Source: Heterohyrax brucei (Eukaryota; Chordata; Mammalia; Hyracoidea; Procaviidae). Taken from it: a stretch of DNA of 64,000 nucleotides. The position numbers were made by a program, and so were the translations under genes. Below the pieces are notes generated by a model. The model did no database searches. It was not told the origin of the DNA and worked only from the letters and a program-made list of their open reading frames with translations. The stretch covers positions 6,762,001 through 6,826,000 of the forward strand of contig CM053162.1 in NCBI GenBank assembly GCA_028571685.1. The letters are read 5' to 3'. This document shows positions 10,106 to 21,191 of this stretch, in pieces. Position 1 is the stretch's first letter. Each line of letters starts with the position of its first letter.

Positions 10106-10502
10106 CGCTTGTCGGTTGAATTTTGTCCCCTAAGAAGACCTGTTGCTGTTCTTACCCCAAGTATCTGAATGTGACCTTGCTTAGAAATAAGGTCTTTGAA
10201 GATGTTCTCAGTTAGCGTGAGGTAATATTGCAGTGGGGTTCATCCTACTTTCATCTGAGTGGTTTTTAATAAAGGAGGAGAAGATCCAGAGAGACAGGTG
10301 GAAGATTGTCATGTGAAGATGCATCTGGAAGTCAAGAAATGACAGGAGCAACCCCAGTTGGGAGAGAGAAGAAAGGATCTTCCCAGGGAGGATCAACACC
10401 TTGCTTTGGACTCCCAGTCTTTAGAATTGTGGGACAATAAATGTCTGTTGTTAAAGCTTCCAACTTTGTGGTATTTTGTCACAGTGCAACAGGAAACCAC
10501 TA
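10106..10502 (+). mobile_element. MLT1-like MaLR LTR, sense
   Basis: GGTTGAATTTTGTCCCCTAA, AATGTGACCTTGCTTAGAAA, TAAGGTCTTTGAAGATG, CATGTGAAGATGCATCTGGA, then the poly(A)-signal end GGGACAATAAATGTCTGTTG and TGTGGTATTTTGTCACAGTG. The order of segments and the AATAAA near the end give sense orientation. It is a solitary old LTR. Confidence 0.85.
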
Positions 10503-10944
10503 TTTCAGACGTCTCTGCTGTCACTAGTTCTCAGACAGAGAAACAGGGTAGACAACTTTTCAAAACACTGAGCCGGCATGTGAACTCTAGTGATACCAGA
10601 GCCTCATCTCTTAGTCCCTATTACCTCTCTGGTTTTGGTCTCTGACTCTGCTTTTAGGGATGTTCCTGGGAGAAACAGTGGCCTCGCACTTTCTTTGGAT
10701 GCAGGGGAATGTTTATGTTGAATTCTCCACCTGAGTCTAATGACCAGCTAGACAGGCTCTGAACGGCCAAGCTGAAGAGAGAGTCACCCTGCAGTCTCAG
10801 AGAGCAGGGCTAGGAGCTCTGCGCTGCCCTCCCAGGCAGAGGATGCACAGGGACTGTGACATTCAAGACAACCAAGGCGCTTAAATGACAGAGCGGGACA
10901 CATTGGTTCCTACCACCACCGAGGCAACTTTCCCCAGAGGTTAG
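10503..10944. other. Single-copy stretch
   Basis: No gene or repeat that I can name with confidence. Confidence 0.45.
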
Positions 10945-11290
10945 CGTACTTGCCAAGCTTCTCCTTTATTATTATTATTGTTATTTGAAAATGCCTCACT
11001 AATAACCAGGATAGATTTCTTCGGATGCCAAATAATGGGATGTATTTTCACCGTGGCTTTATAATTAATGTTTTCATCATTTATCTTTTGTGGAAAGATT
11101 ATTCTGACTAACGAGGTTCTGGGCCACTAATTCATTACACTGCGTTGTCACTTCCTGCTCCTTCTTATTACCCAGAAATAGACTCATTAGTCAGAGTTCA
11201 ATGACAGGGAGAAATTGTGTTCGTTAATTTAATTCGCTCACTCACTTCTGGGCCCATGTTTGTCCGAAACTGAGGATTAGATGGGGGAAT
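10945..11290. promoter_or_regulatory. Candidate conserved non-coding element
   Basis: Repeat-free, AT-moderate sequence with ATGCCTCACTAATAACCAGG, GCTTTATAATTAATGTTTTC, GGGCCACTAATTCATTACAC, GACTCATTAGTCAGAGTTC and CGTTAATTTAATTCGCTCAC. Several TAATTA, ATTAG and TGACTCA-like sites cluster, a pattern seen in developmental enhancers. This is the best of the candidate non-coding elements here, but conservation was not tested. Confidence 0.35.
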
Positions 11291-11533
11291 ATTAGTCTTC
11301 TTCAGTGCTTATACTTCAGGCTTATTATACCTTCTACCTCACTCCTGTTCAACAGGACAAGGAGTGCTCGTAGTGCAGACACACTGTCCTTCTCAACTCA
11401 AAGTTAGAAGCGGCAGGTGATGAAGACGGTCCAAGGATCTTTGAACTTTTCACATACGAGAAAGTTCTTAACCTGAGCTCTCAATTGAAAGCCCTACCTA
11501 GGCTGGGAATCCTTAGGAATATCCAGGTGTTCC

Positions 11534-11535
<2 letters not shown>
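11291..11535. other. Single-copy stretch
   Basis: No recognised feature. Confidence 0.45.

Positions 11536-11582
<47 letters not shown>
11536..11582. repeat. (CA)n microsatellite
   Basis: 47 bp of uninterrupted ACAC, directly abutting the 5' end of a sense AfroSINE. Confidence 0.98.
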
Positions 11583-11586
<4 letters not shown>

Positions 11587-11700
11587 CGGAAACTCTGATG
11601 GGTTAGTAGTTAAGTGCTGCATATGCTAACCAAAAGTTTGGCAGTTGAAACCCATCAAGTACTCTTTGGAAACTCTATGAAGCCTTTCTACTCTGTCTGC
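11583..11700 (+). mobile_element. AfroSINE, 5' part, sense
   Basis: GGAAACTCTGATGGGTTAGT, AGTTAAGTGCTGCATATGCT, AACCAAAAGTTTGGCAGTTG and TTTGGAAACTCTATGAAG follow the tRNA head and body of the AfroSINE. The 3' tail fades into a TCTGTCTGCC and CACGCACATAC simple stretch. Confidence 0.8.
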
Positions 11701-11811
11701 CTGTCTCTTTCTCAAACACGCACATACACATATATAGATATGTGTATAAAACACAAAGTGTTCTTGGATTCTTCCACCCCAAGAACTTAACACCAGGATA
11801 CGACACAGTAT

Positions 11812-11932
11812 CTAGCAGGGTAGGCTCTAGAGCTAGACTGACATGAGTTCAAAGCCTGCCTATCTAAATAGGTGTTGTGTGACCTCACTCAAGGTAAGCA
11901 ACTTCCAGTCGGTTCTCATATCAGGCTAGGGA
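11812..11932 (+). repeat. MIR SINE, sense
   Basis: CTCTAGAGCTAGACTGACAT, GAGTTCAAAGCCTGCC and TTGTGTGACCTCACTCAAGG fit the MIR tRNA head and core. Confidence 0.65.
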
Positions 11933-12893
11933 TGAAACCACTCGACCTGTCAAGGTTTGGGTGGGCTAATCACTCAGAGAAACCCAGGGAAGTAAGTTCA
12001 GAAAGGTACTCCTGGGTCTAGCCCTGTACAGAGATAAATCATATTGAACAGGTTAGCTGTTACAGGTCAGAGATATTTTTCTGAGTCCCTCCATGGCCAG
12101 GGTCAGTGATCACCTTATTCCGTGTTCTGGGCACGTTGTGAAAGAGTCTACTGGGGAGCTGGAATCAAATCACAAATAAGTGTTTAAGTATAAGTTGAAA
12201 TAAGTGCACTGAGACCAAGGAGCTGATCAGAGGCTAAGACCCAGTCTGGGAAAGGGGAATGGGGTTATAAAGGACGTGTAGGTCAGCAGGTGAGGAGGCA
12301 GCAGAAAGGCGTCCCAGGCAGAAGGAGCAAAGACCAGAGGGCTGTGAGGATGTCCATGTGCTGGAAGCACAGAGAGCCCAGGGAGAGGCCAGCTGGCGGA
12401 GAAGCAGAGACCAGACTTCAGGGCCACAGGGATTTGGTTTAGGAGTTTTAGTCTCTCCGTCAACACGCAAAAGGAAGCTCTTATATCGAGGAATTTTAGG
12501 CAGGGGCAACAAGCTAGGTGACACAATCAAATAAGTTGTCTCTCGAGTCCACTCATTTCTTAGCACAGAGAACCTGAGGGACAAGGCAGCGGCGTGACTC
12601 AGGGACTGGGGAAAGACCACCATCTCTCCTGAGATCCTACTGTCCCAGTAGTGAGTCCCTTAGGAGAAAGCACAGTGAACTGAATTCTGGTTACCAACGG
12701 GAGTTGTTTCTCTCAGTTATGTTAGGGCTAATATCAGAGAACCTGTGCTCCAAGTCTTCCTCTGTTGAGACACCTCCTAATCAATAACGCAGCTTCCTAG
12801 CGAGGCTGAAGCTAACAGTCCTAGAAAGAGGTGCCCTTCTTCAAGGTTATTATTTCATTAGAATCCTAGTTTATCCATCACCCTTTTGTGGAA
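11933..12893. other. Single-copy or very old repeat stretch
   Basis: The part at 12240-12480 (CCCAGGCAGAAGGAGCAAAG, CAGAGGGCTGTGAGG, AGGGCCACAGGGATTTGG) has the feel of an ancient interspersed repeat, but I cannot name it. No coding exon is supported. Confidence 0.4.
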
Positions 12894-13227
12894 TTAATTT
12901 TTACATCTGTTACTAGGAATCTGCCCATCTCTTTGGAATTGAGCCCAGTCTGTGACCGAGCAGCCGAGGACCATGGTTTCTGGAGAAAGCATCATGAGAG
13001 CACCCTTCACAGCTTTCCAGTTTTCATGGGCCTCTGCTGGGTAGCCATGGTCTTTTTCGCATAGGTACATCTTGTACCAAGTATTCGTCTGCACTTTGGG
13101 GGCAGGAAATTCCAGCGGTAGGCAGAGCTCCATGTCAGAGCACCAGGTCAGTGGCCAGGAATCACCAACCCCCTGCTGCATGTGTCTGAGATAGACTACA
13201 TCTACCATCAGCAGCTTCTCATCCTCA
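12894..13227 (-). CDS. Exon-like open frame of unknown identity
   Basis: On the minus strand an open frame of about 110 codons follows a good-looking splice acceptor: TCTCCTCAG, with the AG at 13228-13229. The frame then reads SEDEKLLMVDVVYLRHMQ and later WYKMYLCEKDHGYPAEAHEN and VTDWAQFQRDGQIPS before a TAA at 12894-12896. An in-frame stop lies just upstream of the acceptor, as expected if the frame begins at a splice site. Composition is protein-like: tryptophan, cysteine and charged residues are mixed, with no repeat bias, and the segment is not a recognised transposon. No clear donor is seen near the end, so it may be a terminal exon, an internal exon with a weak donor, or a decayed exon. 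I do not recognise the family. An internal ATG lies at 13206-13208. No neighbouring exon was found in this window. Confidence 0.35.
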
Positions 13228-13724
13228 CTGAGGAGAGATCATTTTAAGTGAACTCTTAGAGCTAGTCTGTGTTTTGTTCTGTAAATGTCATTCAACTAGA
13301 AGAAAGCCTGCTGGAGATTGCAAGGGGAGGCAAGACCAGGGAAGGAGGTGTGGACACACTTATAAACAGTGATTCAAGACAGTCCCCCAGCCATGATGGG
13401 GAAGGGTGGGGCTCATCGAAGGTCAATTGTGCAGAGTGAGGGAGAGAGGACCCATGGGCCTTCACACAGATCCTGTGGTCCACACTGGCAAATTCAATAA
13501 TCCTGGCCATGCAGTACCGAGAACAGACCTTTTGCCCTCAGTTAAGAGGACCTGCCTAGCCAAGGAGAGAAAAAGCAATGTAACTTAGGCAAGTATTTAA
13601 CATAATGCCTGTTACATTTACAATTACAATTAAAGTTTACTGTTAATAGTACTTACTAATAGTTTTTACTCCCGTTACTCTTACAAGAAATAAGAATTGG
13701 TAAATTAAGCACTGAACACAGTCT
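13228..13724. other. Single-copy stretch upstream of the exon-like frame
   Basis: If the minus-strand frame is an exon, this would be intron. No repeat is recognised. Confidence 0.4.
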
Positions 13725-13905
13725 GATGTTTTTTATTATTCGTTACCTAATTAATTCTCAAAACAGCAGCTACATATAAATCAGATCTGTTACACAGACG
13801 AAACTGAGGATCAAAATGACAGGTTATACAAGGGCCATATTTAAAATATGGCAAAGCAGGAATTTGACTGACTTCTCTGTCTTTTTTTCATAGTCTCTAG
13901 GAGCC
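13725..13905 (-). repeat. MIR SINE, antisense
   Basis: CCTAATTAATTCTCAAAACA, TACACAGACGAAACTGAGG and GCAAAGCAGGAATTTGACTG follow the antisense MIR core and head. Confidence 0.65.
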
Positions 13906-15649
13906 TCTGAGTGTGGCCAGACACTCAGACTATTTTGATGAACCCGCTTTATGAGCAACTAGTTCGAATAAAGCTCTTTATCCTTCACTTCGCACTTGGC
14001 TTTTCATGTAAGTGCAATCACTGCACACCCAAAATGTTTCCAACCCTGCAGTACAGAGATGTTTTCACTCTAAATGGTTGGCAAATGTCAAGAATAAGAT
14101 AACTGCTTCTAAGGATGAGGTGTGCAAAACGCAGGTAAGACAAAGCGGGTGTCAGTCTGAGAAGGAGATCCCTTCTTAATTTCCCTGGGGCAGGGGAAGG
14201 ATGTGTGAATACCACTGGCAAACACTGAGAGCATCCAGAGAGTAGTTCTCCTTGCGGTGTACATGCTGGCATACAGGAAGCAGCTACATGTGTTCTCTCC
14301 TCACTCCCAAACTGTTGCAGAAAGGGCATCAGTTCTAGGATCTGGAAGTCAGCCACACATGGCACCAAGGATGTACTGCGTCGTCTTAGTCCCTCTGCTC
14401 AACTTCTTTCCTTTCAGTCTGCCATTAAAAGGTGGTAACACATATGAAACTGTGGCATTTAAATGTTGCTGCAAGAAAATTTTAAAATCCAAAAGTGTGA
14501 CAAAAGAGAACAGCAGTCATCTTCTTGCTGCCTTTTGACCTTTGGCAATAACCAGCTACATCTTATATCTACTTGAGTTTCTTTTGTTTTACTAAAATTA
14601 TCAAGGTAACCTACAAGTAGAAGAGACACTGCTGTGGAAAAACGAAGCATGCTTATTAACTTGGTGCCTGGCACTTGGGAGTAGACGGTAGGAGAAAGGG
14701 GGAAATTTAATTTCCTGAGGTCAACATATTTCTGAGTGATTGGCAGGTTATTTTTGTTCTCTGCTGGCCCTGGTATCGAAAGGAAGAAAAGACTCAGAAA
14801 GCTGCCCAGAGTTGTTCCTAGGTTTGGCAAAAATTATAAACCTTGAGAGAAAAATCAAGCACTACACCTAGGGAATGCAGTCAAGTACGAACGGGGATTT
14901 TTCAGGTAATGGTAATGATTATATGTTGTTAGAGCATTCTTTCATAGATTTTATTTCCCTATCTGGCCTCACGCCAAGCTTATGAGCCATTACACACAAC
15001 AGACTTTTTCGAAACAATGTATGAGTGTCAGAGAATTAAGTACATTGCTTGGGACACAGAGAGAAGTAACAGTAGATCTGGGACTCACAAGCTCTTCCTC
15101 TAAACCTGAGACTGGTTCTTTGTCACCTGCTTGTCCTGCCCCCTCTAGACCCCGTCCAGAAAATCTCTACGTGGTTTAGGGTTTGTTTTATCTGAACAAC
15201 TAGGAATAGGGCCCAGCTTGGCTTAGGATTTTTCTTTCTTGTCCAACCTTGGCTCTTTTGGGGTGGTATATTCTAGATAGTATGTAAGCTGTTAAGGCTG
15301 TGGGCCTGATGTGGATGGTCAGAAGAGGTCAAGAAGGGCCACAGGGGCCAGGCGTAAAGAGAAGCAGAGGGAGAGAGACCAGTGCTGCACAAAGTGACTA
15401 TCTGGAGTGACCGGGCAGCGGAGCAGAGGAGGCAGTCAGAGCGATGGATTACCCGGTGCTCTTGGCAGCCAAGCTGTGAAGTTACATACAGTGACGGGGT
15501 GAGGGGTTGGTGGGTGATGGGGGAGATGAGACACAACACATAGATCTTGGAAAACAGTACTGAGAGGAACAGCCTGACTCTGAAAACTGCCCTTTGTTTG
15601 TCACCTTCCAAAGGCAAGATCACAGCTTGGTATACATGCATCTATAAAT
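13906..15649. other. Single-copy stretch
   Basis: About 1.7 kb without a repeat or gene that I can support. Minus-strand frames at 14459-14830 and 15273-15641 lack recognisable features. Confidence 0.45.
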
Positions 15650-15706
15650 ATGCGCATGTGTGAGGATACACATGTGTGTCTGTGTGTGTATGTGCATGTG
15701 TGCACG
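15650..15706. repeat. Short degenerate (TG)n tract
   Basis: Alternating TGTGTGTCTGTGTGTGTATG-type sequence, imperfect. Confidence 0.8.
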
Positions 15707-18674
15707 AACACCCCTTTGTTGTCATGCTCCACAAGGTCACAGCAGTGCTGGGAAATGTGTTGCTTTTAAGGCAAGTGCAAATGTAATTTTATTCTCATGT
15801 TTCCAAGAATAACATATTACAGTATTCAAACACAGCACATGTACTTGTGTACTCTAGAATGCTGCCACGCTAGTAAGACATTCTGAAATACTGACTTCAT
15901 TCGTCACAGAACACATCCCCTGGTGTTCCCTGTCCCTAAGCTGATGAGACAATGCAGACACTGAAAGGAGAAGCCTGAGAAAGAAGGCTGTTTCCCCACC
16001 AAAGTCTGTCCTTCTTCTGCCATATGCCAAAAAGGTAGGACATCAGGTCAAGTAAGAAATCGTATCTCAGCTCCTATGCTGCTGACAAATTTGAGACCCG
16101 TGTGGATCTTCAGCCATGTCAGTAACAGACTGGACCCAGGCCAGCAAAGTGAAGCCTGCCTGTGGCAACCAAGGAGGTCCAGGGAGTCTGATGGTTAAGA
16201 ACCCTGCCTTTCAATGCCTATTAAACAAGATTTTAAGGTTGTGTCTTGGCTGCAGGCTTCCTTTGTCCTCAAAGCAGGGAAGAAGTGATGTGGAGCTCCA
16301 GCTTGGGCTGGGATCCAGGTAGATGGCAGCTTAATTTCCCTGTTTTGAAGGGCAAATACCAAGGAGTGTTCCCCATGTGTCCGCAGCCGTGGAGGTGTAA
16401 CATGAGGCATTGTGTCTTTAACGACAGCATAGTGAAAGACTTCAGGGTAGAAGTATCGTGAGAAAAGATGTTTCACAATTCTCTACATTCAGAGAAATTC
16501 ACATTTCAAAGGAAAAATTTGGGCTTTGAGCTACTTTATCTCCCTCTTCACTGAAAATGAAGAAAATAGAATTTAAAGAATATTTGGGCACATAACTTTT
16601 AGTATACGAGTTACACACCTTTAACAACAAATTCTGGATTTTTTGCTCCTTTCTAATATATCTAGAGTTCATAGATTTGTCTTCCTCTATATGAATATAT
16701 ATATGATCCTTTCCTCCAAGGACTCTTGTATACAACTCAAATCAAAGTTGTTTCCATCTTTCCCATTTTCTATCAAACCATTCTCCAGCCAATCCTGTTT
16801 ATCTCCGTTAATTGAATGTAGTATGGGACTGCTTATTTTAAATAACTTTTTACTGAATTAGGTTTCACGTTCCCAGACTACATTTATAGACTGTTAAATA
16901 GAATGCTTTACACTTCTCTCTCTCAAAGACAATAACAAATATGTGTAGGGTAGACCATCAGTTATTTATTTCAGGGAAGCAGTGGCAACTTATAAGAAAA
17001 AAGAAGGGAAAAAAGGTACTCTAACTTTTAATCTTAGGAGAGAACAACTGAATTGAAAAGTAATAGAAAGCACAACTAGTATTGAACTTCCAAATGCGTT
17101 CCTTGACTGACTGAGAAGAGGCAAGGTGATTATGGGGACAAAGCAACCTCCAGCTACAGAAAAACCTGCTCTGCTTCACGCTGCGGCAAAAACAACAGGC
17201 CCTTGAGCTCTGTGACCAGGGAGGAAGAAAAAAATAAGTCAACGGTAGTCAGACCTCAAAATTAAATAAATGATTAACTTTGTGATGTACCGGAGGGTAT
17301 TACTTTTTTCCGGAAACTTCCTCTTTCCAAAAATTTCCATGTCATTTGCAGTCTCATCAAAGCAGGAATGCTAATTTTCCATGTTACTAATCATACTCCT
17401 CAGAATGTTTTAATTCTGCCTCTCCAAGTGTAAACACGTTTTTCCTGTGTCCTTTACCACCTCCCCACAGTAAAATAGCTAATACATCCCAAATCATTTC
17501 AAATGTGAAACTTCACTACAGAAAGACTCCAGTGCAAGTCATCTGTTCTGGAAGCCTGCTTTTAAAGAGCAAAGACATCTGCCTGGACAAGGCTGCACCA
17601 CACCGTCATGCTCTATCCTGGGGAGGCGCTTTCACCACCAGCTCTGAAGAACAGCGCTTCCTCTGCAGAGAATGATGAATTGCATAGGCAGAGAATTGTA
17701 TGGGCACCTACCTGTGTCGTCCCCTCCAGTTCCACCTCTTCCCACCTTCCCCGTTTCTTTATTCCACTCATTTATTTTCCACTTTAAAAACATCCAACTT
17801 TGCCTTGGGGATGAGCAGAATGAAATGTCACTTACCTATAAAAGAGAGAAAAGAAAGCCATGCATCACATTATACACAGGTTCTTTGAAATCAAGGCTAG
17901 CCTCTGACTTTGAAACTGTAACAATGAATGAATATTATTTTTTCATTCTGCCTTTCTATATTTAATGAAACTCTGGATTTTGCAAGAAGCCCATCCCTAG
18001 GGCCAGCCTCCGTCTGTTATTTCCTTTGTCTTCTCCCTGCTCGCCTTCCTGTCCCCCCATCCTCGCCCCATACTGCCTGCCCAGTTCTTCCTTGAGGAAA
18101 GGTCAGAGCCAGTGAGATCAAGGCAGAGACCTCAGATGTGGGCTCTGAGGCTGCTGGGCAGTGGGAGCTCTTCTTGCAGGCAGCAGAGGACCTCAGGATC
18201 AGAGGTGGCTGATGCCAAGACAGCAAGGAGGTCAGCTCCCCACCGAGTGTCTATCCATCTGGCAGCACTGGGACCTTTTCAAATGGCTTTGGTCCCAGTT
18301 TTTTTTCTCTCAGACCTTCTCCTGCGACCTCTCTCTGTTTGGGTATACTCCTGAAGGTCTTTCCCTGCCCCCTCCTTCCTCACACAGACTCACTCTGTTT
18401 CACCTTAGACCTCATGCTCTAATCTGCTTTGATAGCAAATGCTGAATCCAAGGCCAGAAGAGACCTGCATAAATGACTTCATCCAGGCCCTTCCCCGAAG
18501 CAGGGTCCAGCCTCATCCAGCAGCCTCAGAGGACTCTTGGTCTAAGACCTCCAAATACTGACTCAATAATGGGCTTGGCTTCTGGTCTCAAATGCCCACC
18601 CAGAGCTGATTCCAGAAAGCCTGGCCCTGCACCTTCCACTCTCAAGAACAGTCCCCTACACAACCACATTTCGT
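15707..18674. other. Longest repeat-poor single-copy block
   Basis: About 3 kb with almost no recognisable repeat. Overlapping short frames occur (16116-16476, 17672-17965, 18017-18445) but none has a domain or convincing splice borders. The block could be intron or intergenic sequence with undetected regulatory parts. Confidence 0.45.
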
Positions 18675-18868
18675 ACCAGCACCAGTCACTGTGGAGTCAA
18701 CTCTGACTCATGGTGACTCTGTATGTCAGAGTAGAGCTGGACTCCATGGAGTTTTCAATGGCTGACAAGAAACAGATCAGCAGGCTTCTCTTCTGAGGTA
18801 TCTTTGGGTAAACTTAAACCTCCAACCTTTCAATTTAGGGCATGCTAACCATTCTAAAGCGACTGCAA
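18675..18868 (-). mobile_element. AfroSINE, longer variant, antisense
   Basis: CAGTCACTGTGGAGTCAACT, CTGACTCATGGTGACTCTGT, GTCAGAGTAGAGCTGGACTC, CATGGAGTTTTCAATGGCTG and CTCCAACCTTTCAATTTAGG are the antisense body and B box. The left end of an L1 begins almost immediately after it. Confidence 0.85.
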
Positions 18869-19218
18869 CTTACCAACACTGTTTAGAAAGGGAAGGAGGC
18901 CCAGAAAGGAAAGCACTACTGAAGAAGAAGAACACACTGGGAGGCCTCTCACCACCTGGCTTCAGAACTTATTACAGTGCTACAGTAGTCAAAACAGCCT
19001 GGTGCTGGTACAAAAGGAAACAGATAGATCAATGGAACAGAATTGAGACCTCAGACATGACATCATCTTCCTATGAACAGTTGATATTTGACAAAGGCCC
19101 TAAGACATTAAACTGGGGAAAAAACAATCTCTTCAACAAATGGTGCTGACAAAATTAGATATCCATCTGCAGTAAACTGAAACAAGACCTGTAACTTACA
19201 CTTTATACAAAAACCAAC

Positions 19219-19257
19219 TCAAACGGGATGTCAAAGCCAAGTGCCGTCAAACGGGAT
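19219..19257 (-). repeat. AfroSINE-tail micro-insertion with 11-bp target duplication
   Basis: A 17-bp insert (19230-19246: GTCAAAGCCAAGTGCCG) is bounded by perfect 11-bp copies of TCAAACGGGAT at 19219-19229 and 19247-19257. The paralogous L1 at 29.28 kb has no insert at this point. The insert is the reverse complement of the extreme AfroSINE 3' end. Confidence 0.85.
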
Positions 19258-20235
19258 AAAAGACCTAAATATCGAATCTAAAACAGTAAAGCTCATTCAA
19301 GCAAAAGTAGGAACAAAAATGGAAGTTTTAATATACAACATAGACAGACTTCAAAACTGTCAAACAAGTCACAAACAACAGAAGAGAAAATAGATAAATG
19401 AGAACTATTAAGAACCAAACAATTTTGCTCATCCAAAGACTTTATTAATAGAATTCAAAGGCCATTTACTGAATGCAAAAAAATATTTGGCAACTATATG
19501 TCACACTAACACCTGATCTCCATAATCTATAAGGTAGTACAAAATATCAGTCAGAAAAAGATAAATCATCCAATTAAGCATTGGGTAAAGGAGATGGACA
19601 GACACTTCTCTAAAGAGGACATCCAGGCAGCCAAAAAATACATGTGGACATGCTCACAATCATTAGTTGTTAAAGAAATTCAAATCAAAACTACAATGAG
19701 ATACCATCTCACCCCAACAAAGTTGGGCATGATTCAGAAAATGCAAAACAACAACTGTTGGAGAGGCTGTGAAGAAATTGGAACTTTCCTACATTGTTGG
19801 TGAGACTGCAAAATGGTGCAACCACTTTGGAAAGCAATCTGGAACTTCCTTGAAAAGCTAGATCTAGATATACCATTTGACCCACTAATTCCACTGCTTG
19901 GTATGTATCCTACAGAACGAAGGGCATTCACACCAACTGATATATGCACATGAATGTTCATCACAGCACAGTCCACAACAGCAAGGAATCAACCCAGATG
20001 CCTACAACAGATGTATGGATAGGTAAACTATGGTATATATACTCAGTGGAACACTATGCAGTGATAAAGAACAACGGTGATTTCAGGAAACATCTCATAA
20101 CCTGGTTTCAATTGGAGGACATTATGTTGACTGAAAGTAGTCAGCGACAAAAGGACAAATATTGTATGAGACCCCTATTATAAGAACTTAAAAACAGACT
20201 CACGCATCGAAGAAAAGACTCTTTGATGGCTGTAA

Positions 20236-20270
20236 GGGTGGGGAGGGAGGGAGGGAGGGTGAGGGGAGGG
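20236..20270 (+). other. G-quadruplex-prone tract in the L1 3' UTR
   Basis: Seven runs of three or four G separated by one or two bases. G-rich 3' UTR tracts are a known L1 feature and this one is unusually regular. Confidence 0.8.
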
Positions 20271-21191
20271 CTTAGATTAGATAGTTGATAGAAATTTGGT
20301 TGGATGAAATCTGTGACAGCACACATCAGAAAGAAGATCAATATTAACTGGACTTCAACATAACATGACTACTCCTCCCATCTTAATCAATATTACAAGG
20401 ACAGAACAGCTGGGAGGGAGGCTGGAGGCCATGCTCTCAAGGGAAACAAAGGCCAATTGGCACAACTAGCATTTTGCTAAGAGAGCCTTCTGCACCCCAC
20501 ATTGGTGAGTGGCATCTGGTGTCTTAAAAGCTGCCAAGCTGCCATCTGAGGATACAGCAAATGATCCCAACTTAGCAGGAAGGGATGATTACCAAGGACC
20601 AAAACGACATGGGGGAAAGAGAACCCAGAAGACAGACAGACCCACATGAGTGGGTAACTACACCAACTTGTGACTGGAAGAACCGGATGGTGCCTGGCCA
20701 CCACCAGTGATAGCTGTGATGGAGCTCACAGAGTTGAGTCTCACTAGCAACACAAGAATAAAAATGGGTGGACCCTGAGATCTCAATTAAAAGACCACAA
20801 CTGATGGTCTATGAGCCTCGGAGTTCCCCTGGTTGCATGGCCCCTGAAGCTGATGCTGCCCCTGTCCATAAATCATAATGGAGGTCAACTCTTGGACAGG
20901 AATGGAGTGGACTTGGAGACACAGAGTGACCATATCATGAGTGCACTTTATGGTTCTATTCGTCTATAGGATGTTGTCCTGCTGACCTTTTACTGGAGGC
21001 AGGGGAGTGGGTGGAGAGGAGGGGATAGGAGATTGTTGGGAGGATAAGACATGTGTGGAGCAGAGAGGAAGAGCGTGCTGTGACTGGGCAGGGACAGCAG
21101 TGGGAGCTGCATGTAGGTGGGCCTGCATATGTATACGGGAATGTATATTTTCATCCAATTATGATAAAAAAGAAAAAGAAAAAAAAGAGTG

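Larger units (their letters stand above)
18871..21191 (+). mobile_element. 5'-truncated L1 LINE (ORF2 end plus 3' UTR)
   Basis: Starts inside the end of ORF2 (ACCAACACTGTTTAGAAAGG, then the conserved AAAACAGCCTGGTGCTGGTA block). It runs through the 3' ORF2 region, where TATATACTCAGTGGAACACT and GGTTTCAATTGGAGGACATT are typical. It continues into a 3' UTR with a G-rich tract at 20236-20270 and ends in an A-rich tail at 21165-21189. The frame is broken many times, so it is dead. The same subfamily recurs at 27.1-31.2 kb. A 17-bp micro-insertion sits at 19230-19246. Confidence 0.95.
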
